Shown here in pieces: positions 12,366-24,239 of a stretch of 64,000 nt of DNA (positions are counted from its first letter, which is position 1; each line of letters begins with the position of its first letter). The stretch is from Spisula solida (lineage: Eukaryota > Mollusca > Bivalvia > Venerida > Mactridae). A model generated the notes under the pieces. The model had not been told where the DNA came from. It saw only the letters and a program-made list of their open reading frames with translations, and searched no databases. The stretch is from NCBI GenBank assembly GCA_947247005.1, contig OX365945.1, positions 16,002,501-16,066,500 on the forward strand, given 5' to 3'. The position numbers were made by a program, and so were the translations under genes.

Positions 12366-12373
12366 GGTGGAAC

Positions 12374-13875
12374 ATCTTAGTTTGTTGAGGGTGGGAGAGT
12401 ATTGACGCCATTTGTCTGCAAGAACTGTTGTGTCATGCGAACATGGTACACATAGACGAGCTTCCTTGTAGCGACGGGTCAGTATGAGTCGAATATACGG
12501 CCTCCTCGCTCGCAGATGATGGCTTGGTTACTGTCTGAACGTTTCGGCCGGGTGTTGTCCTAGCTGTTTCAGCTGCTGCCAGGAAAATATTTCGAATATT
12601 AAGAAGCCGCATACGTCTGAAACAATAAGATATGGATGTCATTTAGCTATATGCATGACTTACAACGCTAAGAATGAAGCCCGATTTAGGTTAAGCATTA
12701 TTGTATATAAAAGTGCAATTTTAAGCGGGTTACCTCCCTTTGACCATAAAACAATTGGGGGGGGGGGGGTAAGAACAGGAGGTCCCATATAGGGTTTATT
12801 GATGAAGTAAGTTTTGTATGAAAATGCAATTTCTTCAAACCTAGCAAATGTAAATTACTAAAACCACTTAGGTTATAATTGCTGGTACCATACTTATTTC
12901 AGACAAATCATTGTGTTAGTACCTGTCGTGTGCATGGGTTGTAACTCTCGATCGGCCGCTTTGGGGTTGGTCCCGAAAAAGCTAAGTCTAAAAAATTTGT
13001 GTCGCTCATATTTCTTGCAAACTAGTTATTGTAACTCTGTATAATTTATAATGCTTGAAAACTATGTAAAACCAGAGACTATAGATAACATTTTCTTATA
13101 TCTATAGTCTCTGGTAAATCCTAAATAATCTCGTTTATCTTGCTAGCTGATATACTTAAAATATCAAGAAAATAATTACTTTTCTACTAAGCCATGATGC
13201 TTTGTGAATACCACATATGTATGTATCTATCGCTGCAGAATGTAAAAAGGGTTTTGTTCGCCTATATATAAGTTTAATAAGATATTTGCTTTTTAGCTCG
13301 ACTTTAGCTCTGAAAAAGACAATTGTCGGGACCAGGTCATCTACTTGGGCGTTTGCGTCCGCTAGGGCGTTAGTTAAGTTTTTCGTTGGTGTCCATTTCT
13401 AAAATACTGTTGAATGTTTTCATTTCAAACTTGTTCCCTATCAAAAGGGCAACCAAAAGATAGATAACCAGGTGGTGTGTATTTACAGAGTTATAAATTT
13501 GGACAAGGTTCACTTATAATGGCTTATTGTGGCCCTGTTATGTTTCAAAGAATAAAAATGCATGTTCCTTATATCTGTCCTTTAATTGTAATTTAGCTCA
13601 ACTCTTGCTGCGTAAAAATTGCGTAAATATTCCAATTTCCCTTGTTAGCTGTTGACAAAACTTCGGTAAACATGTCGTGTTCCGACATAAATGTTATTTT
13701 TGACAATTTTCACGACTATTAATCACGTAAAACCTTCCCCAAAAACACAATTTTACACTTTTAAATTTTTACGCCACCAGTGTTCTGTATAGTTTTATCT
13801 ATGTACAAAATAATTATGAAAGTGTAGGAAGAATGCCATCTTGGTTTTCCGAAAGGTTTTACGTCATGTTTATAA
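12374..13875. other. Intergenic stretch, no gene seen
   Basis: Contains a G11 run near 12759 and a small foldback around 13072-13118 (accagagactatagata with its inverse). A stretch near 13296-13400 beginning agctcgactttagctc looks like a dispersed repeat. No splice-linked or conserved open frame was found. Confidence 0.55.
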
Positions 13876-14321
13876 GCGGATTTAGCTCAGTGGCAACGCA
13901 CTGGACTGTAAATCCAGAGGTCGTGGGTTCAATCCTCGGCATCAGAACTTGACATTTCTGAAATATGTATAATATTTCCCGCTATATTTGACCGTGTGTA
14001 ATCCAAAGTATCTGTGTAAACGTGTCAGGAAACTGTATATCGGTGCTATACACCGGACACATTAAAGAACAAGACTGTCTATTCGAAATAAGAGCTAGAC
14101 GCACTTCTGCAGCGCCGGACATGCCTGTATCTAATGTCTCTCTCTCCCTTCAGGGGCTTTCTCTCAGTATGTTCCTCTGGTCAGATCATGCTGTGTCTGC
14201 ACTGGTAGAGGATGCACCTGCGCCCTTGTGGCTGCAACACTATGATGTAAAGTGCCTTTGAACGTGTGTTCCCATGAAAAAGGCGCTATATAAATCTGGT
14301 ATATTTATTTTATTTATTTAT
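13876..14321 (+). mobile_element. tRNA-derived SINE
   Basis: The head reads gcggatttagctcagtggca, then an anticodon arm ctggactgtaaatccag and ggttcaatcc, so A-box and B-box positions of a tRNA are visible, with a GTA (Tyr-like) anticodon. The acceptor stem does not pair, so this is not a working tRNA. A body of about 330 bases follows, ending in aaaggcgctatataaatct and a (tatt)n tail, the usual end of a LINE-mobilised SINE. The open frame at 14022-14261 is an accident of the body. Confidence 0.75.
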
Positions 14322-15002
14322 GAAAAGCCATGGAAAAGGCTAAAAATAACTAATAAAAGTGACTTCTAACTCAACACACTTGATAACAGTTAAAAGTTTA
14401 TTGACATAATCAGAAAAGAACATTGCCTTTGGTCATTAACAAATAACATACTTACAAATATGGCAAAGAAAGATTTACAAAAATGTGTACATGTACATTA
14501 CAAATACATTTGACATATGATAATAGAAAATAACATAATATATTATATTAATTGCGCATGCTGATATTTGATATTGTCTAGCTGGCTGGTTGGATGGCTT
14601 TTTTGATCATATTTTTTTAGACGACATAAGTAAAATAATTGGTAGTGGGACAGGATTTGCAATATATAATCAAAAAATGTTATTTCTAATGTTTGAATAT
14701 CTACTACAGCATTAAGAGAAAGTGGTACTCGTTTTTACATTTCGTATTATTTCTATCAGTTCCTTTATATCTTCCAGTTTGAATTTTCAAAGTTTGAGAT
14801 CTTAAGTCAGTCACCCATTTTCTTAAGTCATCATAGTGTATTTCAGTTAAAAACGTTTCAAAAAAACATATCCGAGTGATCTCATTCAGTAGACAGGTGA
14901 TGTAAGTAAGGTAACTCTATAAGGGATTTGATGGAGTTATTCTCCTTTTTACGTATACCGTATACGCATAAACATACAATTTACCCAATGGCATAACAGA
15001 AC
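14322..15002. other. Intergenic stretch, no gene seen
   Basis: AT-rich sequence with no conserved coding signal. The only feature is the octamer AACAGAAC at 14995-15002, which belongs to the following transposon as its left target duplication. Confidence 0.6.
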
Positions 15003-15729
15003 CACAGGTAACTGTATCATTTATAAAGAGTAAACACAAAGATTTTTTTTAATTTATAATATCTTAGTATACACTTATTTCATGTCTGTTTGGTTAACAG
15101 TCAAAACTATTGTCCCGAGGTATCGGGGAAGACTTTTGAACTGTTGCACGAGGCCGATAGGCCGAGGGCAACAGTTCAAAAATGTCTTCCCCGATACCGA
15201 GGGACAATAGTTTTGACTGTTAACCCAAAACAGACATGAAATAACTGTTTTATTACCTAATACTCTATATAACTACAGTAAAGTTCTACTTATACAACAA
15301 ACAAATAGGATATTTCTAAGACATTTTGTCATACTAATAGCGGATATTTTTTGTTATAAATTCAAGACTGTCATTATCCCCATGATTTTATTATCAAACA
15401 TATAAAATCGGCAAGTAATAAAGCAAAAAGGGACAAAACATTGTTCAAGAGTTATATTAAAAATACGCTACAGATCTAGCAGGGTGTTTTTGCAGGAATT
15501 TATATTGCGCATCGTAGTGCGCAGGTAACAGTTCATCCAGGGGTGTAACAGTTAAAACGGTTGCCCTCCTGGCAATGAACTGTTTCATACCTGAATCTAA
15601 AAATAAACATTAAGACATGAAACAGTCAAAAATAACGAATTACTCGTTATATAGAGTGCTAGGTAATAAATAGATCTAACATAAATTTTATAAAAAAAAA
15701 TTACTCTATCAATGATACAGTTATCTGTG
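15003..15729. mobile_element. hAT-like MITE family B, full copy with 8-bp target duplication
   Basis: 727 bp bounded by cacaggtaactgtatcattt and its inverse aatgatacagttatctgtg. AACAGAAC flanks both ends (14995-15002, 15730-15737). The interior contains a large palindrome at 15075-15243 whose arms carry ggttaacagtcaaaactatt and tcggggaagac. A further inverted pair (attacctaatactctatata near 15249, inverted near 15640) makes the element a nest of foldbacks. No transposase. Confidence 0.82.
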
Positions 15730-15823
15730 AACAGAACGGCGCTATTTAAACAAATGAAATCAAAGATACATGTACAAACATCAAAACATGACAATCGAGT
15801 AAAAAGAAAGTAGGCCCTATACA

Positions 15824-16065
15824 TCGCTGGCTTAGAATTAGAAGGTCGTAAGTACAAAATCAATATTTTGAGAAAACAAGAAAAATCTGTCTGAAACCTA
15901 CTCTTTACTTATGGAAAAACAAGCTTTTTAAACATCAGTTTGGTTAACATAACCACTTCCGATTTTCATGAAAATAGGCTCATAAGAAGCGCCTTGAGAT
16001 GCAAATTTCAAATATGCATGCGTCTTATAAGGTCGTAAGTAGTACTTCTAATAATAAGCCAGCGA
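15824..16065. mobile_element. MITE family C, copy 2
   Basis: Ends tcgctggcttagaattagaa and taataataagccagcga; aaggtcgtaagtac is inverted at the right end. The interior matches copy 1 at 7447-7695 at most positions. It lies about 480 bases beyond the 3' end of the B-box gene. Confidence 0.75.
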
Positions 16066-16542
16066 CAAGTATACGCCGATTTTTTCAACGTGTCGCAAGT
16101 ATTCAAATGACATTGAATATTTAATGGAAGGGTCGATAAAACAGGCATAGTCGCTAAATGTATAACGGTAAATTTCGTACAAGTCAATTACAATTTAACG
16201 GTTTGTGTACGGGCACCTGTATGTGAAATAGGCTGTGCTCATTACTAACGGTCAAGCAGATGACAGACGACAGGTCTGAAATATTCGACTACACGTTTAG
16301 CCTATATATTACGGGATTATGGCACCAGTCAAAAAATGGATTGACGTCTTCATCCATGATTGTGAAACAAAACTTGACTCGACATGGGTAAAGTTGCTCA
16401 TGTAGGTTATTCTTTCTCAGAGAAATCAAGCAGTGGTCCAGATGGGAACATGTTGGACGCTGTAGTCACGTCCCCATTCTGAATGATTGTGTCAAAGTTT
16501 GTTTTGAGTACAAATTATAAATCATGAACACGCCACATTCGT

Positions 16543-18258
16543 TTATCGATATTGTATTTCGTATAGTCGTAACCGAGTATCTCCTGTGTCAGCATTTGAG
16601 ACGGCTAGTCGTTTCCCGTCCTTGGATACGGCAACATAACAAGGGGACTGCATGTCTACCTGATGTGATGACAATACACGGCCAGACGGAGTAATCTCTA
16701 CCAGCGACGAGCTTGTACTCCTGCTGCCTACAAACACACGATCATATGGTCCAACAGCTACTCCGTTTGGTGCTTTGATCAATTTATCTTTGATCACAAC
16801 TTTCTCGTGTGTTTTAACGTCGTATATAAATACAGTGTCAGCATCTTGATCCGTTAACACGACCTTATCCTTTCCACGTATGTACGTGCAGTAACTAGTG
16901 CCTATCGGATAGTTCTTCTGTGGAAACTTGGTATCGAAGTCCTTCTCTTCACCCGTCATTGATAGCATACGTACAGGTGGATGATGATCGACAGCGCAGA
17001 CAGCAAAGTTATCATCATCTTTCATGCTTATTGAGGAGTATTGGGCCTTAAGCATAAATTTCCTTATAAGTGTCATTTCTTTTGATTTAGTCACACGGAG
17101 AAAAGCCAGTACGCTCTCACTGCCTCCTGTTGTTATAGCCAACTCCTCATCAGTAACAGCTACTAAACCTCGAGGAGTTGGAAATGGTAATTTGTATACA
17201 GACTTTTGCCTCAGATTCTGATCGTAAATCAAACAGTTTCCGTTTTTATTATCAACCGCCAATAGTCGACCGTCAGGAAGGAAGTCCAGATCTGTGTATA
17301 ATGGCTCTTCCACATCATCACGCATTTGCATTACATCTGTAGACGCGATAAGCTTAAGCTTTGTTTTCATTGGTATGATGTAACTAATCTCAAAGTCACC
17401 TGGTTTCATTGCGGATAACATGCTTGATTTCAATGCATCCAACTTTGCATTAAAACTACATGAAACATTCAGTCCACGCACTTCAGCGCGTAACGACTCG
17501 GCTTTCTTCACTTCCTTCGGTATCGTTTCTTGCATACAATGCGCGACTATGAACTGCTGTGATAGTGTGCCCTTTGTTGAAATAGTATCCATGGTTTCCA
17601 GTGAGACTTCCATAGTCTTAATCTTTCCTTCACATTCGATATTTTTTCTGTCCCAAGCTGATGTAGCAGCATTCCGATATCCTTCCGTATCCTTGGTCAA
17701 CTTCTTGGCGAAATCATCAAATAGTTCGTCAACTGTTTGCTTGAATAATTTAAGCTTTTCATGAATAGGTTGAGGGCGGCTATTTACATAGGTCACTGCT
17801 TCTTCAATGTTTTCAACTACTTGCTTTGTCGTTAGTATTGCAGATTGTAGTTTGTCTCGCAATTCAATGCACTTGTTCCCCTTTGCAACTGTTACCAAAT
17901 CGACAACTTTGACACACTTCTTGTGGTCAAAGATGGCACACGAGCTGCAGGCCAATGCTTTATTTTTCTTACAATAGAACTCAAATGGTGTCTGGTGTTT
18001 TTCACAAATATCGAGTCCGTTCATGTCAACATCCTCCGTATTCTTATCATCGGTATCACATTGAGTTACAGCTTCGCTGACAGTTTTAAGCGTGTGATCT
18101 TTCATAAAAGAGAACACTGCATGACTGCTCAAACACTCGTCACATTGAAATTCATTGCAACTTGAACAGAACACCTCTGCTGTATGCTTAATGTCTTTTT
18201 TCAAACACGGTTCGCAATTTTGTTGAACACCTTTAACTCGTCCACCAACTGCCGCCAT
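16543..18258 (-). CDS. B-box zinc finger protein with beta-propeller-like C-terminus (TRIM-like)
   Basis: One uninterrupted frame of 571 codons from ATG 18258 (context aataATGGCGG). The frame stays open about six codons upstream, but with no ATG. The first B-box has C15/C18, C31/C34, C39/C42 and H46 (CEPC, CSSC, CDEC). A second B-box-like CHC region follows at about 84-120 (ICEKH, FYCKK, CSSC). Residues about 130-290 are helical and charged, likely a coiled coil. From about 320 on there are repeats with DGRLLAVDN, PRGLVAVTD, PNGVAVGP and KDGKRLAVSN, the style of an NHL/six-bladed beta-propeller. There is no RING finger, so ubiquitin-ligase activity cannot be assumed. Intronless genes of this shape are expanded in bivalves, often in innate immune contexts (family knowledge); the partner here is unknown. 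Confidence 0.88.
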   Translation of the reverse strand: MAAVGGRVKGVQQNCEPCLKKDIKHTAEVFCSSCNEFQCDECLSSHAVFSFMKDHTLKTVSEAVTQCDTDDKNTEDVDMNGLDICEKHQTPFEFYCKKNKALACSSCAIFDHKKCVKVVDLVTVAKGNKCIELRDKLQSAILTTKQVVENIEEAVTYVNSRPQPIHEKLKLFKQTVDELFDDFAKKLTKDTEGYRNAATSAWDRKNIECEGKIKTMEVSLETMDTISTKGTLSQQFIVAHCMQETIPKEVKKAESLRAEVRGLNVSCSFNAKLDALKSSMLSAMKPGDFEISYIIPMKTKLKLIASTDVMQMRDDVEEPLYTDLDFLPDGRLLAVDNKNGNCLIYDQNLRQKSVYKLPFPTPRGLVAVTDEELAITTGGSESVLAFLRVTKSKEMTLIRKFMLKAQYSSISMKDDDNFAVCAVDHHPPVRMLSMTGEEKDFDTKFPQKNYPIGTSYCTYIRGKDKVVLTDQDADTVFIYDVKTHEKVVIKDKLIKAPNGVAVGPYDRVFVGSRSTSSSLVEITPSGRVLSSHQVDMQSPCYVAVSKDGKRLAVSNADTGDTRLRLYEIQYR

Positions 18259-18289
18259 TATTAAATATGTTGTCACTTTTCGACTATCC

Positions 18290-19570
18290 TGTATATAATT
18301 TTACTATTTATTTAAATATATCATTCTGTCTTTGTGTGTGCACAATACAGCAAGCTCGTTCACGTCTTAATGATATCAATTCTACAATGACTCCGATCTT
18401 AAATTGAACTACTATCCATCGAGTACACATGTACATGTATGATAATTGAACGCCTTGTATTAAACATCACTTCCATTTCCAAGTATTAACAATTTAATCA
18501 TGATTTAGATATATTTTGAAAACTTCCTTTTCAGGCTAGACAAATATAGTCTTACATTATGCCCCTCTCATTCCCATAGTTTCATTCCGTCGTTCATATC
18601 GATAACATCCACATTCTTAGTACCAAAGCCACCTCAGTGTGCTATACGCATTGATTTTTTTGAAAACAAAACTGTTGAAATGTGTGTGACCTACATGCAT
18701 AAAAAACGTAATTCAAAATCAAAACTATAACAATGTTTCAGCATTCAGTATAGATAAGATGCAAGTAAACTAGTTTTCCGCAACCAGATAATTTACCGAT
18801 CAGTACCCGGTATTGCGTACCTTCTTTATTACCGGTTAATCTTACCTAATGCACGTACATGCAACAGTTTATTTACAGTGGTATAAGACACTAATTGTAA
18901 TGAAACAGACCCTAGCGTAATTCGGAATGAGCGAGACCAGTTTACTATTAACGGTCCAAGCCGACGATAACACCGTTCATTCATAAAAGCCAAAATGATC
19001 ATGTGATTCTGTGCAACATGGTCAGTATGAAAATTGAATTAGTCTTGTTCACGTCATTCTTACAAAATCCTTCCTTTAATTTGAATTCGTAAGTCAGACT
19101 GACACATTAGCAAATCAGGCATTGTTACTTGGTCAGGTGCTCCTCCATATCCAAATCGCTAAAAGCATCCAATAATAATACCCACGGCCTCTTGGCCGCG
19201 GGTAATGAATGATCGCTCGATTCCATCGATTAATTTATGATAACCTAACGAAAGTCAAATTTAAAGTTATTAATTGCTTGCGGAAGAATATGTTACGATA
19301 TACAGATTGATTACTAGTATTGTCAATTTGATGACATGGAATGTGGTTTGGTGTAGAAGGAGTGTTTCCTGTACATAAGTATATACAAATGTAGATAGCT
19401 TTAGTCTTTAATAGGAGGAATCGAAATCATCGAAAGTTCTTTCTAAGGTCGATTTGTTTCCACAATCTAAACAAAAATAAGGTTCTATTTCTCCCCTTGC
19501 CAATTTTCTCGAATTTCAATAAGGCAGTACTGTGTTTCTTTTTGTTTTATTTTGCCATTCATCGTTAAGA
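18290..19570. other. Upstream flank of the B-box gene, no other gene seen
   Basis: AT-rich. A GC palindrome cacggcctcttggccgcggg lies near 19183. No conserved coding signal was seen on either strand. A promoter for the minus-strand gene is expected here, but no convincing TATA box was found. Confidence 0.5.
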
Positions 19571-19576
19571 AAATGA

Positions 19577-20075
19577 ATTTATAGCGGACTATACGCTGGC
19601 CGAAGGCCTGTGGATAATTGATCCCCTTTAACACCTGTCACGTGATTTGGTCAGTGCTCGAATTCACTAATGGATTTGGAAATTTGTGTTACAATCCCGC
19701 AATTTAAGAATGATACTGAGAAACGGCTGCCAATAGAATAACGAAAGTTGTTTAAAATGCGATATTCGGCAGCTCATAAATTTTCTTTTATTTTTAATGA
19801 TGTTTAAAAATATTAAAAAAACTAGAGTAGGCCCCTATCTAGAAAACATTAAAAAGATAAAAATTATCAAGGCAGTATGGGAGGTAAGAACTATGTTGCT
19901 TAGTAACAGAGGTATTACCTCCCCTGGTTTTAAGTCAGCTTTGACCGCCATCTTGGAAAACACAGCGGTGAAAATCACAAAACGTGGCAGACTGCCTTTA
20001 TCAGTTAAATTAACTGATTACACCATGAAAGTACTTGTTTTAAACAAGGAAAGTCGTATTTTATGCACATAATCA
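19577..20075. repeat. Repeat family D, copy 1
   Basis: Starts tatagcggactatacg and includes aacggctgccaatagaataa, ctcataaattttcttttat and taactgattacaccatgaa. The same blocks in the same order occur at 22722-23110, which bears the left end of the large nested element. The open frame at 19797-20072 is not conserved as protein in the second copy. Confidence 0.65.
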
Positions 20076-20159
20076 ACGTAATTATACAATGAACTTAAAA
20101 ACGAAAGGCTGAAAGCAGGTTCGTATCGCCCTTCGTTTCTTCATACCCAATATTTCTAA

Positions 20160-21530
20160 TGTACATTTATCAATTTTATCTACATCTACATCTAAAGATG
20201 TAGAGAAGTATTGGGTGTGATATTGAGGGATTAAGTAGTTGATATTTCTGGTTGGAATAAGATCAGCTGAATCGACTGCAACTGTTTGGGCCCTTATTCA
20301 AATAACTCTCTCTTAATGTTTTTTGATTTCTATGTTGGAGGGTGTTCCATTCAAGGGTATGTAGCATCTTTGTAACACAGCTGGTGTAGTGGTAGTCGTT
20401 CATTACGTACCTGGCAGCGGACCTTTGGACTTTTACGATTTTTTTGATAGATTTTTTTTGTCAGGGATGCCAGATGTTAAAACAATACTCAAGTTGTGGG
20501 CGGACGTATGTGTTGTATAGCAGATTTCTTTTACATTTTTTGGCAGTTTTTATGTTACCTTGTATGAAACGGAGGGAGGAAGTTGCTTTATATGTTATAT
20601 TATTAATGTGTTTGGTCCAATTTAAATATTTTGATATTGTTACGCCGAAATATATGGGCAAGTACCGGGACGATTTCATGATGGAGCTCTTTCAGGATAC
20701 GTGGAGATATTTCATTAGGTCCTGAAGGTTTATGTCACACCTTTTGTGGTGACCTGTATTTTGTCCATTGCTGGGACAGGAGGAGAGATGATTCTAGAAC
20801 ATAACTGCTTTAGACTAAAGTGCTGGGGTGGGAAAAACACAGATTCGAATGGTTTATTTAGGATATTAGCCTTAGTTACAGGGTCTGCATGTGTTATACC
20901 ATTTGATTTTAGGGGGTCGAAAATAACACTCTCCATGTATGACCAGTATATGTTCTGATTTTATTTTGAATTGAGGACTTGAGAGATTTAAATCTTTGTT
21001 TAAGGGACGGTTTGGGACATTTGCGCAGCTTCTGGTAAAGCTTGTCGCGCTTGCGCATGAGCCTGTTGATACTCGGCGTTAACCAAGCTAGATATTTTAG
21101 TGGGGATATGTCTGGTCTGGGACTCAGTTAGGCAGTCCTAGAAGGAGTTCCAGGCTACCTCTGGGTCTGTGTGATTTTCAGCAAGAAATTTTTCTTTGAA
21201 TTTAATCATGTCTGACTTCATTCCTTCCCAATTAGCTTTTTTATATAGCTTGATAGGGCGCCTGGGATGGATTGGACGGCCCCTGTTTAGTTGTAATTCG
21301 CGGAAAATTATATCATGTTCAGAGGTGGCTAGGCTCGGTAGTTCTTGGGGTTTGTGGTAGGCTCCGACATATATATCTTTGAGGCCAATGATGGAGATTT
21401 TGACCCAAACCAAGTTGCAAGAAGTCTTGAGATCTGGTTGTTCTTGGCTTAGTAAAGAGTAAGATATTGCTATCATAACACCTCCGCCTTGGCCTTGACT
21501 GGATGATCATGTTACTGATAATAAAGGAAT
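20160..21530 (-). mobile_element. Decayed non-LTR retrotransposon (LINE) fragment
   Basis: Minus-strand frames carry degraded LINE protein. At 21476-21330 an endonuclease-like stretch reads GLKDIYVGAYHKPQE. At 20936-20740 a pre-RT linker reads ADPVTKANILNKPFESVF. At 20679-20461 the reverse transcriptase end reads YFGVTISKYLNWTKHINNIT and YVRPQLEYCFNIWHP. Past the ORF end another frame continues IKKIVKVQRSAARYVMNDY. The pieces are in different frames with a large internal deletion between endonuclease and RT, so it is inactive. Style suggests a CR1/Jockey-type clade. Confidence 0.8.
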
Positions 21531-22284
21531 CTGACAACTGTCTTCTGCTGTTTTTCAATACTGACCTGTAGCTATGAGAATTGATCAAAATATAAAGCTG
21601 TTTTTTAGGAGAAAAAATTAAAAAACGCTCAATATAAAATATAGTTGATAGAAATATTTTGCCTCGATGCATTTTGCCTGCAACAACACGAAATAATTAT
21701 GCTATATGTTTTCAAGTCAAATTTTGGATAATGAATGATAGATCTATGAACAAGACTGCAAAAGTACAGTTGTCTCTTGGACCCAAGACCCACAGAGGGT
21801 ACACAAAACACACACACCGTTGAGGTCCGTGCTGGTTGATCAAAGTTTCAGTCTCGTGCTGGTTAAATCCCTTTCACAATTGTTGCATGACGGAGTCGGG
21901 GCATGCGACAGGTCTTCAATGTAATTTTGTGGAATATCTAGCGTCCGCGTAGCTATGTTCAATATTTTCTACGTCCGATGTCTGTCGTAGGTTCGTCGTG
22001 CGACGCTGTATGTCGTGGTGCGATGGGCGCACGATAGACGAACAATTTGTTTGTGATTATAAGGTCAAACCAGATAATTTCATTCAGAAACATTCAATAT
22101 TGTATGACTGCTGTGAAACAATTGCACAACTGCAAACGACAATCCCACGATGCACATAGGAGGCTCGTTAACATACGTGTCATGTCTCATCATGAACATA
22201 CAGTAGCCAAATCTTATTATTTAGAAAAATAATATATCAAAATTGAATGTGCGGTAGAAATTGTTCACGTTACTTAAGGCTCAG

Positions 22285-22390
22285 TGACATTATATGGACT
22301 GGCTAGTCAGCTAGCAAGGTGTATATTAACTCTGTTTTGTTTTGGTCCATATACATTACTAAGGCTGACTAGCCAGTTCATAAAATGTCA
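22285..22390. mobile_element. Foldback of 106 bp
   Basis: tgacattatatggactggct and agccagttcataaaatgtca are inverted around a short spacer. It is flanked by similar ctcagtga words on both sides. Confidence 0.55.
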
Positions 22391-22519
22391 TAGGGCCCTC
22401 AGTGATGTTAACTATAATTTTCTTTATTATTCAAAAAATAATAGTTTGGTTGGACATTTTGATCAATTATATCCAGCTGCTGAAACTTAGCCAATAGTTC
22501 AACACCCATAATAGTTCAA

Positions 22520-22715
22520 TCCTATTTTCATTCGAAAGACGTACATCGATCGCTTTGACCAATCTTGCTTATCTTTGGCATGAATATTCACCTCCATGAG
22601 GAGGAGTGTCATGCGCAGCCCCAAGTTCTCAAAGGTCAAGGTCACATTGGAGGGCAAAGGTCAAATTTAAGCTTGTCCAGACCATAAATTTGTCAAAGTA
22701 TACATTGCCCAATCT
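22520..22715. repeat. Dispersed repeat with ggtcaaggtcacattggagg core
   Basis: Contains cctccatgaggaggagtg and caaaggtcaaggtcacattg followed by ggcaaaggtcaaat, a word pattern seen in many bivalve interspersed repeats. Recognition is from general familiarity only. Confidence 0.35.
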
Positions 22716-23173
22716 TTTTTTATAGCGGACTATACGATTCGCAAGATGGTAACACCTGTGTGCCTGAATTTAAATTAGTGTCACAGGCCCGCAGTCCGAG
22801 AAAGTTACTGAAAAATGGCTGCCAATAAAATAACCAAATTATTTAAAATGTGATATTCTGTTGCTCATAAATTTTCTTTTATGTTTTAACGACTTTTAAA
22901 AGCATTCCGTAAGATTACCAATAACCGAGTCTCTAGAAAACATTAAAAACAAAGGGAGATAAAAACGATGTTGCTGTGTGAAGTTTAACCGCCAGTTTGG
23001 AAAACGCAGAGAAGAACACAGAACGTGTCTATAATCAGTTAAATAACTGATTTTACCATGAACGCACTTGTTTTAAACAAGAAAATCATAATTTATACAC
23101 ATAATTAACGTAGTTATACAGTGAACTCCGATGCTGATAAACAAACCAACCAAACGAAAGTGTAATCGAACAG

Positions 23174-23492
23174 GAGCCCGTTGCCTAACCAAACCGCTAC
23201 TGAGCGCTCCGTAGCGCCCTGCTATGAAACGGCTTGCTTCAAAAAGCGCTACGTAGCGAGTGAAGCGGTTAAATACCATTGGCGAGCGCTTGCGGATAGC
23301 GGACTGTTTCGTATCAAAGCGCTGTCGAGCGCTTTCTTGTGCAACGGACCGCTTCGGTAGCACTCGCCTAGCAAAGTGTTAAGAAACGGTATGCTATCAG
23401 CGAGCACCGCTCGCTCGTAGCGTGTCGTTGCATAGACGTAGGAAAGCGCTCAGTAGCGCCTTTCGGAAACGGCTTGGTTAGGTAACGGGCTC
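23174..23492. mobile_element. MITE rich in AGCGCT words
   Basis: 319 bp bounded by gagcccgttgcctaaccaa and its inverse ttggttaggtaacgggctc, with CAG directly repeated at both flanks. The interior is unusually GC-rich for the region and repeats agcgct, gtagcg and gaaacgg in both orientations, forming many small hairpins. The minus-strand open frame 23073-23363 is a by-product. Confidence 0.7.
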
Positions 23493-24239
23493 CAGGTTCG
23501 TAACCGAACAATTTATTGTAAAGTTATCATGGGCGTAGGAGCGTCTTCAACATTGGGGGGGCCAACTATTTGGGAGGGGGGGGGGGGCGAAAAAATATTT
23601 TTTAGATATGTGGGGTCACATTAAGTGTTAATAAGCTATGGCGAAAGTTGGTGTTTATATTCACTAAGGTTAGGTGTATCTACTAAGGTGTTTGCTTTTC
23701 AAAATACCGGGTAAAAAATTGAACCCTATCATAAACTAGTACAGTAAGTAAGGGGGTCCGGGGGCATGCTCCCCCGGGAATTTTTTAAAACATTGGACCA
23801 ATCTGGTGCGTTTTGAGTTAAGTTTTTGGTAAGATCAATCAAAATTAAGTCCTTATTTTGTAAACATTTTTACGAATTATTGAACAGATGTCCGAATTCT
23901 AGTGGTTTAGTAAGGGGATTTAACATAGCAATGACAAAGTTTAAAAGCAATATAGGAGTTGGTGCAAACTTTATCTTACAATGTATTTCTGTAGTCCTTG
24001 TAGTTCTTTTCAACAGTTACGTAATCGGGTGATAACATATTACATAGATTAAAATCATTTTGCGAGCACGAAAATTCACATTTTATACCTTTTAACCAAT
24101 GATAAAACAGTGTGGCCATACCACGTGGTATGTGACGTCATTTTTGGCTAAGACTGTCAGCCGATTACGCTCGATTGAGAGTTAAAAAGTCCTGTAAGTA
24201 TCTTATTTTCCACTAGATTTTGACGAAATATGGCCGATG

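Noticed and set aside
13876..13946. Functional tRNA-Tyr gene
   Set aside because: The acceptor stem does not pair, the T-arm is imperfect, and a SINE body and tail follow.
18259..18276. Six extra N-terminal codons on the B-box protein
   Set aside because: The upstream codon is GTG, not ATG; the first ATG, with a good context, is at 18258.
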